This document shows positions 20,985 to 33,600 of a DNA stretch of 64,000 nt, piece after piece. Positions within the stretch are counted from its first letter, which is position 1. The number at the start of each line of letters is the position of its first letter. The translations under genes were made by a program, and so were the position numbers. The stretch comes from Tubulanus polymorphus (lineage: Eukaryota; Nemertea; Palaeonemertea; Tubulaniformes; Tubulanidae): positions 12,812,501-12,876,500 of the forward strand of contig NC_134031.1 of NCBI RefSeq assembly GCF_964204645.1, read 5' to 3'. Under the pieces are notes generated by a model. It ran no database searches and was not told where the DNA came from. It worked only from the letters and a program-made list of their open reading frames with translations.

Positions 20985-21494
20985 AAATTGATTTTAGAAG
21001 TTCAATGATTTATATCATGCATTATTTCAATCACACTTTACTAACACTTTTAATGTTTAAAAATCTAACTCATACAAATATAAATATTGAAATAATGTTT
21101 AAAATATATCTATATATCTATTTATAAGTGAGCTCACACTTTACTAACACTTTTATATTGAATAATCTATCAATTTGTATGTTATTCATATATATTTTAT
21201 TCATGTATATAAATATTTTAAGAGTAATAGGGGTAATGGGCTTTCAGGTTAAAGGTTGAAAGGGTGAGTGAGTAAAAAATGAAAGAATATGAAAATAATA
21301 ATAATTTCTATTTGAATTAGGAGTGAAACTCATAAAAAATGAAAAATAAATTCGAGCGTGCAAGAATTATTTTTCATTTTTTATGAGTTTCGCTACTAAT
21401 TCAAATAAAAATTATTATTATTTTCATATTTTTTTCTTTTTTTATGGGCTCGACCTTTCGACCTTTGATCTGAAAGCCCATTACCCCTATTACT
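20985..21494 (-). repeat. Polinton A right terminal inverted repeat with palindromic outer half
   Basis: Reverse-complement match to 9586-10075. The palindrome is 21223-21494. The outer arm keeps the 'CAGATCAAAGGTCG' version and the inner arm the 'CAGGTTAAAGGTTG' version, exactly as at the left end, so the arms are distinguishable and correctly oriented. Confidence 0.9.
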
Positions 21495-21500
21495 AGTGTT
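21495..21500. repeat. 6-bp target duplication AGTGTT, right of Polinton A
   Basis: Direct copy of 9580-9585, immediately after the terminal ATTACT. Confidence 0.9.
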
Positions 21501-21733
21501 ATGTATTGATGATTGCTATTTCCACTGGTGTTATCTTTAAGTAACTTCAAGTTTAAAATAGGAAGCACAGTACATCCATAGAAACTACGCGCAGAAAGAG
21601 ACTGTTATATCATTATCAGAGTTCAACATTTCGTTTCAAAGATGTTAGTAGTCAAATCTAATAGAAGATGATTTTTACGTGACGAAACTCAGTGGAAAAT
21701 ATGTTAAAATAATAATCAGCAGGAATCCAATAG

Positions 21734-21880
21734 GTTTTCTGCCGAGGTAGCAGAAACCTTAATAATAATCACGCGAATCTCAATAGGGTTTTCTGTGAAG
21801 AAACAGAAAACCCTAATAATCCAATGTTCCCAGTTTAATCTCATAAATCAACACATCAATAATGTGTTGATTTATGAGAT
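21734..21880. repeat. Cluster of short hairpins
   Basis: GGGTTTTCTGTGAAGAAACAGAAAACCC at about 21786-21813 and a perfect 19-bp-arm hairpin (ATCTCATAAATCAACACAT at 21838-21856, 5-nt loop, complement at 21862-21880). A related AGGTTTTCTGCC... hairpin precedes them at about 21734. They may be foldback MITE remnants in the AGXT intron. Confidence 0.7.
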
Positions 21881-22037
21881 CAATGTTGTGTAGGGGTTTG
21901 AATCTCTTTTGGTTATCATTTCAGTGTCATTTCTATTTTTAGTGAAGTTTCTATATTTGAAAGTTAGGAAGCATGCTACATGGTCGAACATATGTGTTGT
22001 CAGGATGGCACTGTTTGTCAAGTCACTTATCTCCCAA

Positions 22038-22039
<2 letters not shown>

Positions 22040-22099
<60 letters not shown>
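22040..22099. repeat. (TA)n microsatellite
   Basis: About 30 uninterrupted TA units. Long reading frames over it are artefacts. Confidence 0.95.
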
Positions 22100-22101
<2 letters not shown>

Positions 22102-22605
22102 CAATCAAGGTTGCAATCGCATGTGTAATTCGAGTTGGTCTTAGTATTGTTGGTAGGAGGTCAAGGGTTAAGTTCATGTTAAGAAATTTTGATGTATTTT
22201 TGTGATGGTTCAATTTTAGATACCGGGGTAGTCCAAGTTTTGGTCTGTTCCTATAATTATGTGCTTACGTTCATTTTTTTAATTTTAACAAACCATTTTT
22301 ATAATCATCTAAAAAGTCTAAATTTTCATTGGTGCTGGGTACTCTGTATATTTCACCTAGTATTATGTTTTTCTGTTTACTATTACTTATCATTTCAATA
22401 AAACATGATTCAAATTTTGATTCTCTAAAGTCTATAGTCACTTGTTTTTACCTGATGGGGAGGGGGTGTTTCCGGAAACGTGCGTAATCAATAAAATCTG
22501 TTTTAATGTGCTAGTGTGGTCGAAAACTAGCCTGAACCCTGGTCTACTAGTATAGAAGCATCTTCATATGATTGATTGCATATATTTCTATATTTTTCTA
22601 CATAG

Positions 22606-22765
22606 GTACTTTGTCGAAATTGCTGGTGGATTAGGACCAACAGCTGGCAAAATTGGGCGCATTGGACTAATGGGATACAACGCAACTCCCGATAACATCG
22701 ATAGGGTGATCAAAGCTTTGGATGAAGGTCTGAAGGAAGCTCGTCAACCAAAATCAAAAGTTTAA
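22606..22765 (+). CDS. AGXT: AGXT-like aminotransferase, last exon
   Basis: Acceptor ATAG ends at 22605. The joined codon gives KYFVEIAGGLGP, then GKIGRIGLMGYNATPDNIDRV and a charged helix to the stop at 22763-22765. It matches the AGXT C-terminus (GGLGP..GKV.RIGLLG.NAT in vertebrates). The last residues are PKSKV: the peroxisomal PTS1 consensus is SKL-like, so SKV is a non-canonical signal and peroxisomal import is uncertain. The exon is intact despite the 17.6-kb repeat-laden intron, which suggests the host gene is still under selection. Confidence 0.9.
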
Positions 22766-25745
22766 AGGAATGATTGCACAACATACAAAATGCATTCTAA
22801 TCTGATTCTTTGTTGACTGTGTTAACATAGATTGGAGTGAATCAATATAATATTTTGAAAAGTTGTCATTTATTATTGGCGTTGGGTTTAAACTGCATTT
22901 GATGTTATGCCCCTGTAGAGCTCAACCTTTTCTGCTGCTTTTCTTTGTGGGTTTAGATTGATAGAATATCATAGAACACTTAATCAGATTTGAAGTCAAC
23001 TCACAGTTCTGGTAATCGTAATATGACTTGAAATGCAGTGGGAAACACTCGGTGTTGTCGTATCGCGGAATCGCGGAATTTTTCTAAAACACGAAATGTC
23101 TTCATTTTCACTATACATAGTAACCGTGTTGTTGGGCAAGGCAGCGGACGCATGTTATCATTACCGGTACCTGGTAGGCCTAATGTGATAATATATTACT
23201 ATCGTCACTCAACACATTAACGATATTCCAAAAAGAGACAAGAAACGAAATTCTTAATATGGACTTTCCTAAATTTACATGAGTGTATGTTTAATCAGCA
23301 TCAAAATTAAACATTGGTACTCTAGAGATTTAAGCAGAACAAACGAAAAAGAGTGAAAACTATTGGATTTAATTCAAATGATGGGAGAAAACTGACTTTT
23401 TACAGACAATTAGATCGAAAATAAGGACGGAAAATATCAGGTAAAAATGCCTTTTTTCACGTCATGAATGGAAACGAATCTGTGCTCCATGTAATCAAAA
23501 AAGCCTAAGATGTCCCTCCTTGGTTGAATCAAGAGGTTTTTATGAAAATCTGTCTTTTTACGATCTCCATCACACACGACTGCATGATGATTCATCATAA
23601 ATATTGATACACCGGTGACAATCCTCTCTTTAATCGTTATCTATAAAATACTTGAGTAAGGCCCTGACGAGAGAACGTGTCCGTGCACAAATCCGAATGA
23701 ATAAATTGAAATACCGGATGATAATCTTGAAGATAATATATTTTATTTACCTTGAACAAAGAATGATTTTCCTAATCCCTATTGTATATGAATCCCTATC
23801 GTTCCGAAGCTTCTCCTGACCTGCTGTCGACACTCGTCTTACTAAGGTAGCCTACTTATTCTCTCCTCTCTCTCGATAGCTGCCCCCTTTTGTAGAAAGA
23901 ACCGGCATTCTCAGAATTCCGATTCTCCCACGCAGGGCCTTCCGCTTTTTGGCAAGGAGCAGCTACCCAACTGTCATGACCGTTTTTAGTTACGGAAAAT
24001 TTAGCCCTACTGATTTGCTGATCTAAAGGTTTTTTAGAAACTGATTTGCTGATATAAATTTTTTCTTCCAACCCTCCTGTCATGACGCGTTGTGATTTAC
24101 TCGTTGTGAGAGAGCAGCTATTGTTTGTGAATTACCAACGAGCGCATACAGACAACAGAAACTTCAGACAGCTAGTTTTAACATTTAACACAAATTAATT
24201 TTTCTAAAACATTAGCGATTATTAACAATTTGTTCTTAAACAACATCTAGATTACTCAAATTAAATATCTTTTCAAAACTTTTCTAATTACAGTACAAAT
24301 TCATTGTTTCTTTTTTAATTATTATAATTAACTACGATTCGGAATACATTGTGATTGATTATCAATTCTTAAATTATTTGAAATACTTATACTAATTATT
24401 TTATCTACAATTTAACTAGTTCTATTTTAATACAGGATAAGCAAAACAACCACATCTTCCTAAACTTCCGGTTTTTCCTTTTACGGAAAGTAGCCGGGAA
24501 TATCATGAAGTATCAGCGTGATCCCTTCACGAGCCTCATTATAAATACACTCCATTGTTCCGACCCAACCAAATATGGTTCCAACTATTTAAAAGTTTTA
24601 TATAAAGATTTTCTGAATGTTTGCCAGATCTCACAGCAGAAGAACCGAGAAAGAATTGTTGTTTATAGACTGATTTATGGTTTGCGTTAGTAGATGAAAG
24701 CATCAAACAAGAACTTTCGTAATTCTTACTACTAGTACGTTCTTGTCTGACGGCTTTAACGTAACCCCCACGCATACGGAAACAACATTAAGAACATTTC
24801 TAAATACTACGAAACATTTTCAAATACTACGAAAATCTAGCTGTGGATCAATATGCATGGTAGTGGGTTTTCCCCACTGACTCAAATCGACACCCCGTTC
24901 ATGGCGTGACGATTTCATACACAGTGTACGAAGTTTGTCAGGCAATCGATTTTCGTAAATAGAACAATTTCTAAGATTCACTTACCCTTTCCCAATTTTA
25001 CTGCCCTTCTATAAAATTCACCGCTTTTCACGACCGCCCGCGACGAACCAATTCGAACCCTGGCAGTTAAATCATTTGCAGTGTCCAAGAAAACTTTAAC
25101 TAGGCCACACGCGAGGTGCGCTTTTCATATACATGCATAGATCAATATATTGCATTGCAGCGAGTATATTGTTGTGACATAGGGATTTTAATCAATTTAA
25201 CTACGTATAACTTTCTACTATTACGCTCGTGGGAAAATTCCTGCTGTCTAGTATTATGGAATAATTAAAAGCTTTCTAATAAAACCCGGAATTAGATAAC
25301 GATAAATTTATAGAATGAATACAGTGTATAAACCGTACTCTGGGGAAAAAAACAGGGAGAGCAACCTTGGTGGCAACATCGGACGGTGCCAGAGCAGAGG
25401 CAGCGCGGGTAAGGGTAATTTGATATTTTCAGTTGTCATTTGTTTAAGTTCATGCAATAGAATCCTTGAATCATTTATCAAGCTGAGTTGAGTCGTTGGT
25501 TTATTTTTGGTCTCTGGTTTCTACATCGCCGTGCTCGACAGGAGGGGAAGTGCATACGCCCCGAACAAGAACAGCGGCGCTCTCCTACAGCTATTTCGAG
25601 CTTCCCCCTCCCGGTCGCACGACAATTTGTGTTATGCACGTGTGTGAAGCATGAATATACATAAAAGGACATGTGTTCTTCCGATACGAAATGTAGTTCC
25701 AACAACAAATAAATAACTAAATTAATAAATAAGCTACGGATTCCG
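22766..25745. other. 3' flank of AGXT, nothing else recognised
   Basis: It includes the AGXT 3'UTR, for which I see no clear AATAAA in the first 150 nt, and unassigned sequence. Short frames around 23856-24083 and 24505-24690 lack any recognisable content. Confidence 0.4.
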
Positions 25746-25759
25746 ATGAAATTCAACAG

Positions 25760-26055
25760 GGTTAGAGACGAAATCGCCCAGTGTGTCCGGGCAATCGCCT
25801 GTGGCGATTTAGTCGGCCGACCAAATCGCCCGAATCCAACATGTTGGATTCTGTCGCCGGCGATTTCGTCGCCGGCGACAGGATCGCCCAGTGTGTCCGG
25901 GTACGGCGATCAGTCGCCCCGAGCGCCGTATTAACCAGCCAATCGCGGCTCTTGATTTATTAAAGGTGGCGCTAGCAGCTGGTCGTTTCAAAATAAGCGG
26001 CGCTGTTCGCCGATTTCGTCGGCCGACGAAATCGCCCAGTGTGTCCGCGGCTTAA
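25760..26055. repeat. GC-rich palindromic repeat cluster with CGCCCAGTGTGTCCG words
   Basis: The word ATCGCCCAGTGTGTCCG occurs three times in one orientation (25771, 25886, 26033). Between the copies lie self-complementary blocks: CGATTTCGTC / GACGAAATCG, TCGGCCGA, ATCCAACATGTTGGAT and GTCGCCGGCGAC. The ends resemble the termini of small DNA transposons nested in each other. It is sharply GC-rich against its surroundings. Confidence 0.7.
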
Positions 26056-28069
26056 ATTATGCATTGGGCCTGTCGCCCAAGGCAGTGCGTCGGATGAGAC
26101 TGCATCTATGAGTTCTGTGTATACCACTAATAAACCTTTAACTAATTTGATAAATGCTGCATTGTAAAATGGATATAAAAACGATGGTTTATTTAGACTG
26201 CACTGTTTCACTGGTCGTAAGACCAAACTGAGGTATGTTTTTATACAGTCAAGAGAAATATCCCAAAATGCACGATATCAGACGAAAACAGATACACATG
26301 CATATTCTGGCTTTCGATTTTAAATGCGTCTCGTGCATCTAAATTGCGATTTATGCGAGTGTGGTGTATCTAGAATAGTTGATAAAAGTTGAACGATATT
26401 AAAGATTATATATAAAATGGTATCTTTTTTAACTCAGTTAATTTGTGATGAGAAAGCTGTTACTTAGTTGCTTCTGTGACAACGGTATTATTGAGTTTCA
26501 ACAGCAGTATCAATTCACAGACAGTGCTGCCATCTTCTAACGATATCATAAACTATTTCGTGATAAAACTTTCAAACTTTGACGATAATAATTCCAGCGT
26601 CAGCTTCCATATAACTTTTTGTTTGTACTGAGATTGAACCTTACGACTAATGCGCGTCAGTTGCTCGTAAATATTAGCTTCTGCAAGCAACAACCGCTGA
26701 TGGAGAACATTATCCAAAGTAATGTATCCCGTCTTTTCGTAAATATTTGCTGTTGCACTAACGAGAAATTAGTGGGTTTTGGTAATGTCGTTCGCTAATG
26801 AGATGGGTTATTCTGGAACAGGAACTATGCGTGTTGTGACTCGTTTATTCTCGGACGTTTTGTGGTATTTTCACTCACTCAAGCGAAATTCAAAGATCCC
26901 GTTGGTGACACTTCTCCATCTTGATTCCTTGGGTCTAAAAAATGTATTATAGACGGCGGTTTCTATCAAAATAGACTTACAAGGAACCGTGTTACGTGTT
27001 TAGTCGTAGCACATTTCACGTTTGCAGCCACCTAGAGCGACCGTGCTCAAATCTAAGATCGCAAAACGTCGATAAACTTAAGTACCAATGCCCTGGTGCC
27101 GTTCTAGTGTGATTCGATGCTAAGCGCATGGATTGGTCCGGTGCCTTGTCCAACACAGGATATCCCCGCGGGAGAACTATTTATAGCAAAAGTGAAGAGA
27201 TTCCGTGTTTTTGGTTTACCTTTGTCAGCGATATGATGGCATTGAGCCAATTCGTGTAAAATAGCGGTACGTTTTTCATGTGAGCATTTGTTTCATTGGT
27301 TCTCGGCTTAAACGACGTATAATCGATGTGATTGAAGACATGGCGAACCTCCGTCGATGACATGCTCTACTGAGTTAAAATTCTACGAAAAACTGTTTTT
27401 GTTCTTTGCTCTCGCGTATGAAATTGCAATGATCGGGGGCGTCGCCTCTACGAGCGAATGGGATTGGCTGTTTTGGGATATACGGGGAATTCCGGCGCTT
27501 CACTAAAATAATAATGGGAAAGCCATAGAATGGCGTACGTTTCATTGGACTAGGTGCCGTATACGTGCGAATTTCAAATGCTCATTGCTGGTGAGGATGT
27601 AATCATTTCACACATCCGCCATAGGTATTGTTTCATTTTAATACCCGGTGATTGTTTTGATTGACATTGAAGTGTAAGGGAACATTTACTTACACGAGGC
27701 CCCCACGTGCGCGCGGAGTGCTACACGACAAACACACGAGCTCGTACAGTAAACTACTAAAGGTGATGCTGTAACGCGTGCATGTTTGACATGAAAATAG
27801 GCTGAATAATCGTAGCAGAAGATGAGCGCTGTGTTTTCTGTTTTATAGAATTTGTAATAAATTGTAATTTCTTGTGACCTGAAAATATTAAGCAGCAAAC
27901 TACAAGTATAGGTCGAGGTCTGAATATTGTAGTCGTAAATTCCAGGATTTAAAACGATCTAATAGCCGATTTCTTCTGTACCGGTATTTTAACTTCCGCG
28001 GCCAACATTGGAAGAGGTTTCCAAGACCCAATATTCAGCCACCCTCTGATATGTGACATCATATGAATT
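26056..28069. other. No recognisable gene
   Basis: Mixed-composition sequence; no frame with recognisable protein content. Confidence 0.35.
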
Positions 28070-28072
28070 TTA

Positions 28073-28636
28073 GGCCATCCCATATTAATGGTCTGTTTGT
28101 CGTAACCCGACCGACCCGACTTCAAAGGTACCGAGTGAAAACTTTTTTTCTGGGATTCATTGAAATAAATTTTAATTTAGATAAAAATGGCCGACCGACC
28201 GACCCACTGCCGACGTATGAGCTACGTATGTTCGAATTCAAGTGTGCATCGTGTGAAAACATGCCTTGACATGTGGCCTAATTTAAGTTTTCCAGGAAAC
28301 TGGCAGTGTTCAAATAAGCTGCCATTTATTCTCATAGTGACTATATTAAAGCTGGTAACGTTAAAGCGCGCACATATTCAATGTACTGTTTCGTTTTCAA
28401 CACAGAGATGACGCTCTGGACGAAGTTATGATTTTAGAATAATTCTCGAAATCTACGCTATTAGACAAATTTCCCGTGCACAACGTAGATGATTTTTGCG
28501 ATATTGTTTCCATGTAAAAAAGGTGATAAATTTGTTTTTTTTGCCCAAAAATTTTGCCAAAAAAAAATTACCTACCGGCTCATCCTGAAAAGTTGAGTCG
28601 GTGTTACGGCAAACAGACAATTATTTTGGGATGGCC
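28073..28636. mobile_element. Harbinger-like MITE with TTA target duplication
   Basis: Terminal inverted repeats start GGCCATCCCA (28073) and end TGGGATGGCC (28636). Similarity extends about 50 bp inward (TGTCTGTTTG.CGTAAC). It is flanked on both sides by TTA (28070-28072, 28637-28639), the 3-bp duplication typical of PIF/Harbinger. No transposase frame is present. Confidence 0.75.

Positions 28637-28640
<4 letters not shown>

Positions 28641-28712
<72 letters not shown>
28641..28712. repeat. (TA)n microsatellite
   Basis: About 36 TA units directly beside the MITE target duplication. Confidence 0.95.
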
Positions 28713-28714
<2 letters not shown>

Positions 28715-28936
28715 CATTCGCGATTGAATCTGTTCTAACGTGGTTCCAGGACGCCCAATCATAATTCCCTTACCGTTTCAGGTTTACAACGAACTCAATC
28801 TGGAGCGAAGAATAAGCGATCACGTAGTGTGTTGTTACCTGTTGCAAATGCAAATAAATACTATTGAGTAAAAAGGAATAGAAAAACCTAATGAAATGAA
28901 AACACCTGCCATTCAAATGAAGTTGCTACCGTTTTA

Positions 28937-29812
28937 GGCCAGCCGTAGGCTGAGCCTATTACTAACATATGGAGCGAATTTGAATGACATGGTTTCCAGA
29001 GCAAAGGCTCTTTTACTGTGCAACTGAGCATATATTCATACAAATCATTCATTAAAGCATTATCCATTCTCCAAACTCTACGTAGCTGAATTTTGAAGGA
29101 GGGCCTCGTTAAAATCTCTATGAGCTTTATCGCGAATATCTGATCGCAAAAATATTGGTTTTGAAAAGCCAATCAGAAAGCAAAGACTTCCACAGAAACC
29201 AGCAGGTGTTCACGTGAACCCTCGGTATCGTCTATCGTTTCACTTCCGGGTTTTCATTTTAAGATCTAAAATTGTATTTCAAGGTCGATTTCTGTGAAAG
29301 CTTTAGTTGATTAGGTTTTTGGGAGGAATATCTTTATTAGCACTACAGAAAATATCATTGACCATTGTGCAAAGTCCGGGAAAAATAGCTTTTTCTTAAA
29401 TCGGATAGATGACCTTGATATGCTGTTTAGCCATGCGATCAAACTACAAATTCACTCAAATTTTATTCCGCAAAAAAATATCAAATCCAATTCAATTTTA
29501 CTTTATTGAACAAATAAAGACATCAAATCCAATTCAATTTTGTTTTGTCGAGCAAATTTCAAAAAATTCTATTCTATTCCGCATTAAAATCAATAAGACC
29601 TAGGGAAAAGATTTATCTGAGGTATTTTTTCCTGCCAGATCCAGTCGCTGTCTGTGCTACTTATGTATTCTACGATTGTATTGTGTAAATTATTAGTTAT
29701 TGACTCTAAGCTGGAAGTGTACTCTGACAAATTTAACCCACAGAATGCATCATCATTTGCCATTTTATGAAAAGCTGACAGGCTGGCCATAGTGCCCCTT
29801 GGGGCTCCTGTT
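28937..29812 (+). repeat. Dispersed repeat, copy 3 of 3
   Basis: It has the same GGCCAGCCGTAGGCTGAGCC start and GGCTGGCC...CCCCTTGGGGCTC end as the 12206 copy, but is only 876 bp. The minisatellite-bearing and T-arm-like parts are absent. Shared internal blocks (GGTGTTCACGTGAA, ACTTCCGGGTTTT, GATGACCTTGATATGCT) confirm the family. Confidence 0.75.
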
Positions 29813-30065
29813 ACTCCAGGCTGGTGGGAAAAAATTGTCAGATTCATTTGCGTTCTTCTCAAGTCAACTTTACTTACATTTATTTGCGTCGCTGTTACAT
29901 TTGCAGATAAATAACATAGGGATGAATTGATTTGACCTGCTACTTTCAATCACAAAATGTTAGCGTCGTCAGAAAAGTGAGCAGCTGTTGAACTAGGGGT
30001 ACAGGGACGTAATGCCCACTTGGGAAGTGGTTTCAACTGCTCAACAATCTAACAATTTCAATATT

Positions 30066-30620
30066 CAACGCCCCCTGGTGACCATATACAAAAACAATGA
30101 CTTTGAAACTCACTACAATCATAGAACATGTCAGCAGCTACGATTTTATAATTGATTGTGATAACAAAATATGCCTCATTACCAATTAAATATGAAAATA
30201 CTAAGTTATTATCCTATTCAATGCCCCCTGGTGACTATATGCAAAACCCAATGACCTTGAATCATGACTCACCACAATCATAGAACGTGTCATGAGCTAC
30301 AACTTTGCAATTGATCATGTTAACAAAATATGCCTAGGTACCAATATAATATGGAAATACTGAGTTATTCTACTATTCAACGCCCCCTGGTGTCCATAAA
30401 GAATAACTAATGTCCTTAAAACCCACCACATTCATAGAACATGTCATGAGCTACAACTTTGCAATTAATTGTGGGTAAAAAAATATGCATAGGTACAAAT
30501 ACAATATAGAAATACTAGGTTATTGTATTATTCAACGCCCCCTGGTGGCCATATACAAAAAGCAATGGCCTGAAAACTCACCAATATCATAGAACACGTT
30601 ATGAGCTACCACTTTCCAAT
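30066..30620 (+). repeat. ~155-bp minisatellite, four units
   Basis: Units begin CAACGCCCCCTGG (or CAATG...) at 30066, 30219, 30378 and 30533. Each carries 'CATAGAACATGTCATGAGCTAC' or a variant. Homologous units in reverse orientation occur at 14105-14450. The array abuts the broken left edge of Polinton B. Confidence 0.85.
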
Positions 30621-30625
30621 TGGAA

Positions 30626-33600
30626 AATAAAAAACATTTAGAAAATATGAAAAATATTATAAAAAATAATTTCTGATGTTGAATACCCTAAAATTAGTAT
30701 ATCTAAGTTAAATTTATCAAATCTGAAGATAAACCAATATATGATATAAATTCTCATTCACAACATATTATTTCAAAACAGCATATAGATGATAAATGAT
30801 AAGGATCAGGTTTAATATTTGATGAAATAATATTTATGACTTTACATGTTTATAACACAAAATATAATAAGTTAACTAAATCAAAACCAATTGATGAAAA
30901 TAATTTATCTTATTATAAAGATGATAATATAAATGAATTAAGTTATATCAAATTACCGTTTAAAACTAATGCTGTTATAAATGTATAAAATGAAGATGAT
31001 AAATGTTTTCTATGGTCAATTATAAGTTGCTTACATCCAGTTGAAGATTATAAACAACATGGTTTTAGAGTATCAAATTATAAACAATTTGAAAATAATT
31101 ATAAGATAGACAGTTATCCTGATAGAATTAAAAATATCCCAAAAATAGAAAGGGATAATAATCTAAAAATAAATGTGTTTGATTTAATCAAATTACCAAA
31201 AACAAAAGGTAATAATATAAAAGATTATACATTAGAACCTTTATACCTATCAAAATATTATGATTCAAATGGTGTTATAGATATATTATATTATGAAAAT
31301 CATTATATGTAGATTAAACAAATTGATTTATTTTTAAAATCAGAAAATGATTACACTCGTAAAATATATCTATGTAGAAAATGTTTACATAAATTCAGTA
31401 ATGAAAGTGCATTATTAAATCATAAACAATTATGTGATAATCATGATTATTGTAAAATGATTTTACCAAATGAAAAAGATAAGATATTAGAATTCAAAAA
31501 ATATGATTACAAAAGTAAAGTTCCATTTGTAATATATGGAGATTTTGAATCACTAAATACGGAATTAACTGATCAAGATAGAAAAGAAATATATTATAAA
31601 AGAAGGAAATTAAATTCTGAAAATGATGTTATTGATTATTCAGATCCTCTAATAACAAATACTATTTAAAAGATTCATCAATCAGCTGCAGCTTTTGGAT
31701 TATATATAAATCTGACTATTCAGAACTAATTAAAAGTGAATATTATAATTATAGAAATGAAAATGTTATCAATCATTTTTGTGACCTATTAATTGAGTAT
31801 GAAATCAAATTTAGTAAAGTATTAGATACAAATAAAGAAATTATAATGACAGAAGAAGATAGAGAAGAATTTGATTTTGCAGATAAATGTTATTATTGTG
31901 AAAAACTATGTAATTTTAAGGATAAAAAAGTAAGAGATCATGATCATTTGAATGGAAAGTTTAGAGGTGCAGCACATGAGAATTGTAACTTACAAGCTAA
32001 GAAAATTAACTTTGTTCCAGTAATATTCCATAATTTATCAGGGTATGGTGCACATTTATTCATCAAACAGCTATGTCATAAAATGGAAGAAATCAATAAT
32101 GAAATAGAAAGATTAAATTCAAAAAGATCAATAGATAAAATACCAACTTATAAATTTAAAATGTTAGCTAAGACATCTGAGAATTATATATCTTTCCAAT
32201 TTGGGTGTCTATGATTTATAGATTAATATAGATTTTTAAGCAGTTCATTAGATAATTTATCAAAATCATTGGTTGATGATGAATTAAAAATATTAAAACA
32301 ACAAATCCAAATAATGATGATTTTCAATTAATGAGATATAAAGGCGCAATTCCATATTCATTTTATAAATCGCATAATGATTTCAATATAACTGAATTAT
32401 TAAAAGAACAATTCTATGATGAATTAAAAAATGAATATGTTAAAGATGAAGTATATAATAGAACATTGAATATTTGGAATCATTTTGGAATGAAAAATCA
32501 TGGACAATTGGTAGATTTATATTTACAATCAGATGTATTATTATTAACTGATACATTTGAAAGGTTTAGAGATGTAAATCTAGAATATTTTAATATTGAT
32601 CCATGCCATTGTTATTATAGTCCAGGTTTTACTTGGGATTGTGGATTAAAATTTACAGATATAAAAATGGATTTGTTAACAAATATAGATCAATCATTAT
32701 TATTTGAAAAATCTATAAGAGTTTCAGGTGTATTAGGCGATAGATATTTCAATGTAAATGATAACCCTGGATATAAGTTATTATATATAGATGTAAATAA
32801 TCTATATGGTTGGGCAATGGTGGAACCTCAGCCTTATGGAGTATTTGAAATAACTGAAGTATGAAAATAATGATAAATTTGATTGGAAGCAAATAATTCT
32901 AGATATTGCGGATGATTCAGTTACTGGATACTTCTTTGTTGTAGATTTAGAATACCCTGAAGATAAAAAGATTTAAATCTAGAAATCTAGCATACTGTCC
33001 CGAACATAAAACTGTAACACATGAAGAGTTATCAAATTATCAAAAAAGAATTAAACCCGCAAATCATATTGATACTGAAAAGTCAATGGTAACTCAGGAA
33101 AATAGATATAATTATGTAGTACATTATAGAATGTTGAAGTTTTATTTGAATCAAGGAATGTTTCTAAAAAAGTACACAGATATATTTCATTCAGACAATC
33201 TAAATGGTTAGAAAAATATATAGATTTTAACACCAAACAGAGAACTAAAGCTAAAACTGATTTCGAAAAAGATTTCTTCAAGTTAATGAACAATGCATTT
33301 TATGGTAAGACTTGTGAGAATATTAGAAATAGAAATGATATAATTAGTTAGTTAGTAATGGTAAAAGAATTAGACATTTACAAACATATCCCAAGTTTAT
33401 AGGTAACAGAATATTTGATGAAAATTTAGCTGCAGTTAAAATGAGAAGAACTTCTATGAAGTTTAATAAACCAATCTATGTTGGAGCTACAGTTTTAGAA
33501 ATATCAAAATTATTGATGTATGAATTTTACTATAACGTATTACAAACTCATTTTGGAGAAAAGCATATAGAAATCTTATATTTTGATACTGACAGTTACA

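Larger units (their letters stand above)
9586..21494. mobile_element. Polinton A, internally deleted, with intact ends
   Basis: 11.9 kb bounded by roughly 490-bp inverted repeats whose outer ~254-272 bp are themselves palindromes, and by an exact 6-bp target duplication. The left side encodes zinc finger and PolB rightward up to 12205. The right side encodes HNH, a 190-aa protein, integrase-chromodomain and ATPase leftward down to 14594. By comparison with copy C, about 9.6 kb (PolB C-terminal half and the entire capsid block) is missing and a 2.4-kb dispersed repeat occupies the gap. A 2.7-kb foreign segment (about 17640-20343) also interrupts the HNH region. Confidence 0.92.

Noticed and set aside
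21872-22213. ORFs on both strands over the (TA)n tract
   Set aside because: Only alternating Ile/Tyr from the microsatellite.
24505-24775. Overlapping short ORFs on both strands
   Set aside because: No homology-like pattern and no splice context.
25746-25991. Three overlapping ORFs in the GC-rich palindrome cluster
   Set aside because: Palindromes create open frames on both strands; no protein features.
29590-29949. 119-codon - strand ORF
   Set aside because: Overlaps the right end of the dispersed repeat; the product is part repeat terminus and has no recognisable domain.
30066-30620. CRISPR-like regularly spaced repeats
   Set aside because: Units are ~155-bp contiguous minisatellite repeats without short-repeat/spacer structure, in animal DNA.
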